Positions 6,426 to 6,527 of a stretch of 6,527 nt of DNA are shown in pieces (positions within the stretch are counted from its first letter, which is position 1; each line of letters starts with the position of its first letter). Both the position numbers and the translations under genes were made by a program. The DNA is taken from assembly GCA_017420125.1 (NCBI GenBank), contig JAFOJR010000140.1:1-6527 (forward strand). The letters run 5' to 3'. The notes under the pieces are model-generated. The model did no database searches. It saw only the letters and a program-made list of their open reading frames with translations, and was not told where the DNA came from. The stretch comes from Oscillospiraceae bacterium (GTDB lineage Bacteria; Bacillota; Clostridia; Oscillospirales; Oscillospiraceae).

Positions 6426-6451
6426 ATAGGAAATATTGGAAAATGCAGAAC
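6426..6451 (+). promoter_or_regulatory. Candidate SigH promoter, probably for spo0A beyond the window
   Basis: ATAGGAAAT (6426-6434) fits the SigH -35 consensus RNAGGAWWW at all positions. GCAGAAC (6445-6451) fits the -10 RNNGAAT except for the last base. The spacer is 10 nt, one short of the usual 11-12. spo0A has a SigH promoter in B. subtilis, so the location makes sense, but the match is imperfect. Confidence 0.28.
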
Positions 6452-6521
6452 ATTTCTTCAAAAAAATTAAGAAAATGTCTTAAAAAGAGAATGCCTTTAT
6501 GATAAGTTTAAAGCACAATTT

Positions 6522-6527
6522 TTGACA
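6522..6527 (+). promoter_or_regulatory. Consensus -35 hexamer TTGACA at the window edge
   Basis: A perfect SigA -35 hexamer occupies the last six bases; its -10 would lie outside the window. It could be the vegetative promoter of the downstream gene. The reverse complement (TGTCAAA) is also one mismatch from a 0A box. Confidence 0.3.

Larger units (their letters stand above)
6362..6527 (+). other. Intergenic region after spoIVB, probable spo0A promoter region
   Basis: This is 166 nt of AT-rich DNA with no ORF continuing out of the window that I can support. No + strand intrinsic terminator follows spoIVB. It contains the tandem 0A boxes, the SigH-like element, a TATGAT -10-like hexamer at 6498-6503 with a poor -35, a 6-bp inverted repeat TTAAGA...TCTTAA (6467-6472 and 6478-6483), and the terminal TTGACA. 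That spo0A follows is inferred from conserved spoIVB-spo0A gene order; the gene itself is not in the window. Confidence 0.6.

Noticed and set aside
6467..6483. TTAAGA-N5-TCTTAA followed on the minus strand by a T-run, a possible minus-strand terminator
   Set aside because: The stem is six mostly A-T pairs in very AT-rich DNA and would be too weak; likely compositional.

Overview
The window looks like chromosomal DNA of an endospore-forming Firmicute, most likely a moderately GC-rich member of the class Clostridia. The evidence is two sporulation genes (spoIIR and spoIVB) beside a metabolic operon, strong AGGAGG-type ribosome binding sites, and DUF1015 and ApgM-type proteins that are common in Clostridia. 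The genus cannot be fixed from this sequence alone. All six genes lie on the + strand and coding density is high. I see no mobile element, tRNA, rRNA or CRISPR array.

Region 1 (1-4454) is a probable four-gene operon with gaps of 4, 21 and 64 nt. It contains a class I/II aminotransferase truncated by the window edge, an ApgM-family protein of the alkaline phosphatase superfamily (cofactor-independent phosphoglycerate mutase or the related proposed homoserine kinase), a DUF1015 protein, and ispE of the MEP isoprenoid pathway. The first three fit a theme of amino-acid and 3-carbon phosphate metabolism, while ispE is functionally separate. A rho-independent terminator closes the operon. Its T-tract runs directly into the ATG of the next gene.

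Region 2 (4455-6361) is a sporulation pair. spoIIR encodes the forespore signal that triggers pro-SigE processing in the mother cell. spoIVB encodes the forespore-secreted PDZ/S55 serine protease that triggers pro-SigK processing. A 224-nt spacer between them holds two hairpins. One is strong, and its A-tract is placed as in a minus-strand terminator.

Region 3 (6362-6527) is AT-rich and non-coding. It contains a perfect 0A box (TGTCGAA), a near-perfect second one exactly 10 bp downstream, a SigH-like -35 element, and TTGACA at the very end. In Clostridia and Bacilli spo0A normally follows spoIVB, so this is probably the autoregulated spo0A promoter, with the gene just outside the window. No wholly new system is evident. 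The best leads are regulatory: the tandem 0A boxes, the terminator fused to the spoIIR start, and the unexplained hairpin before spoIVB.
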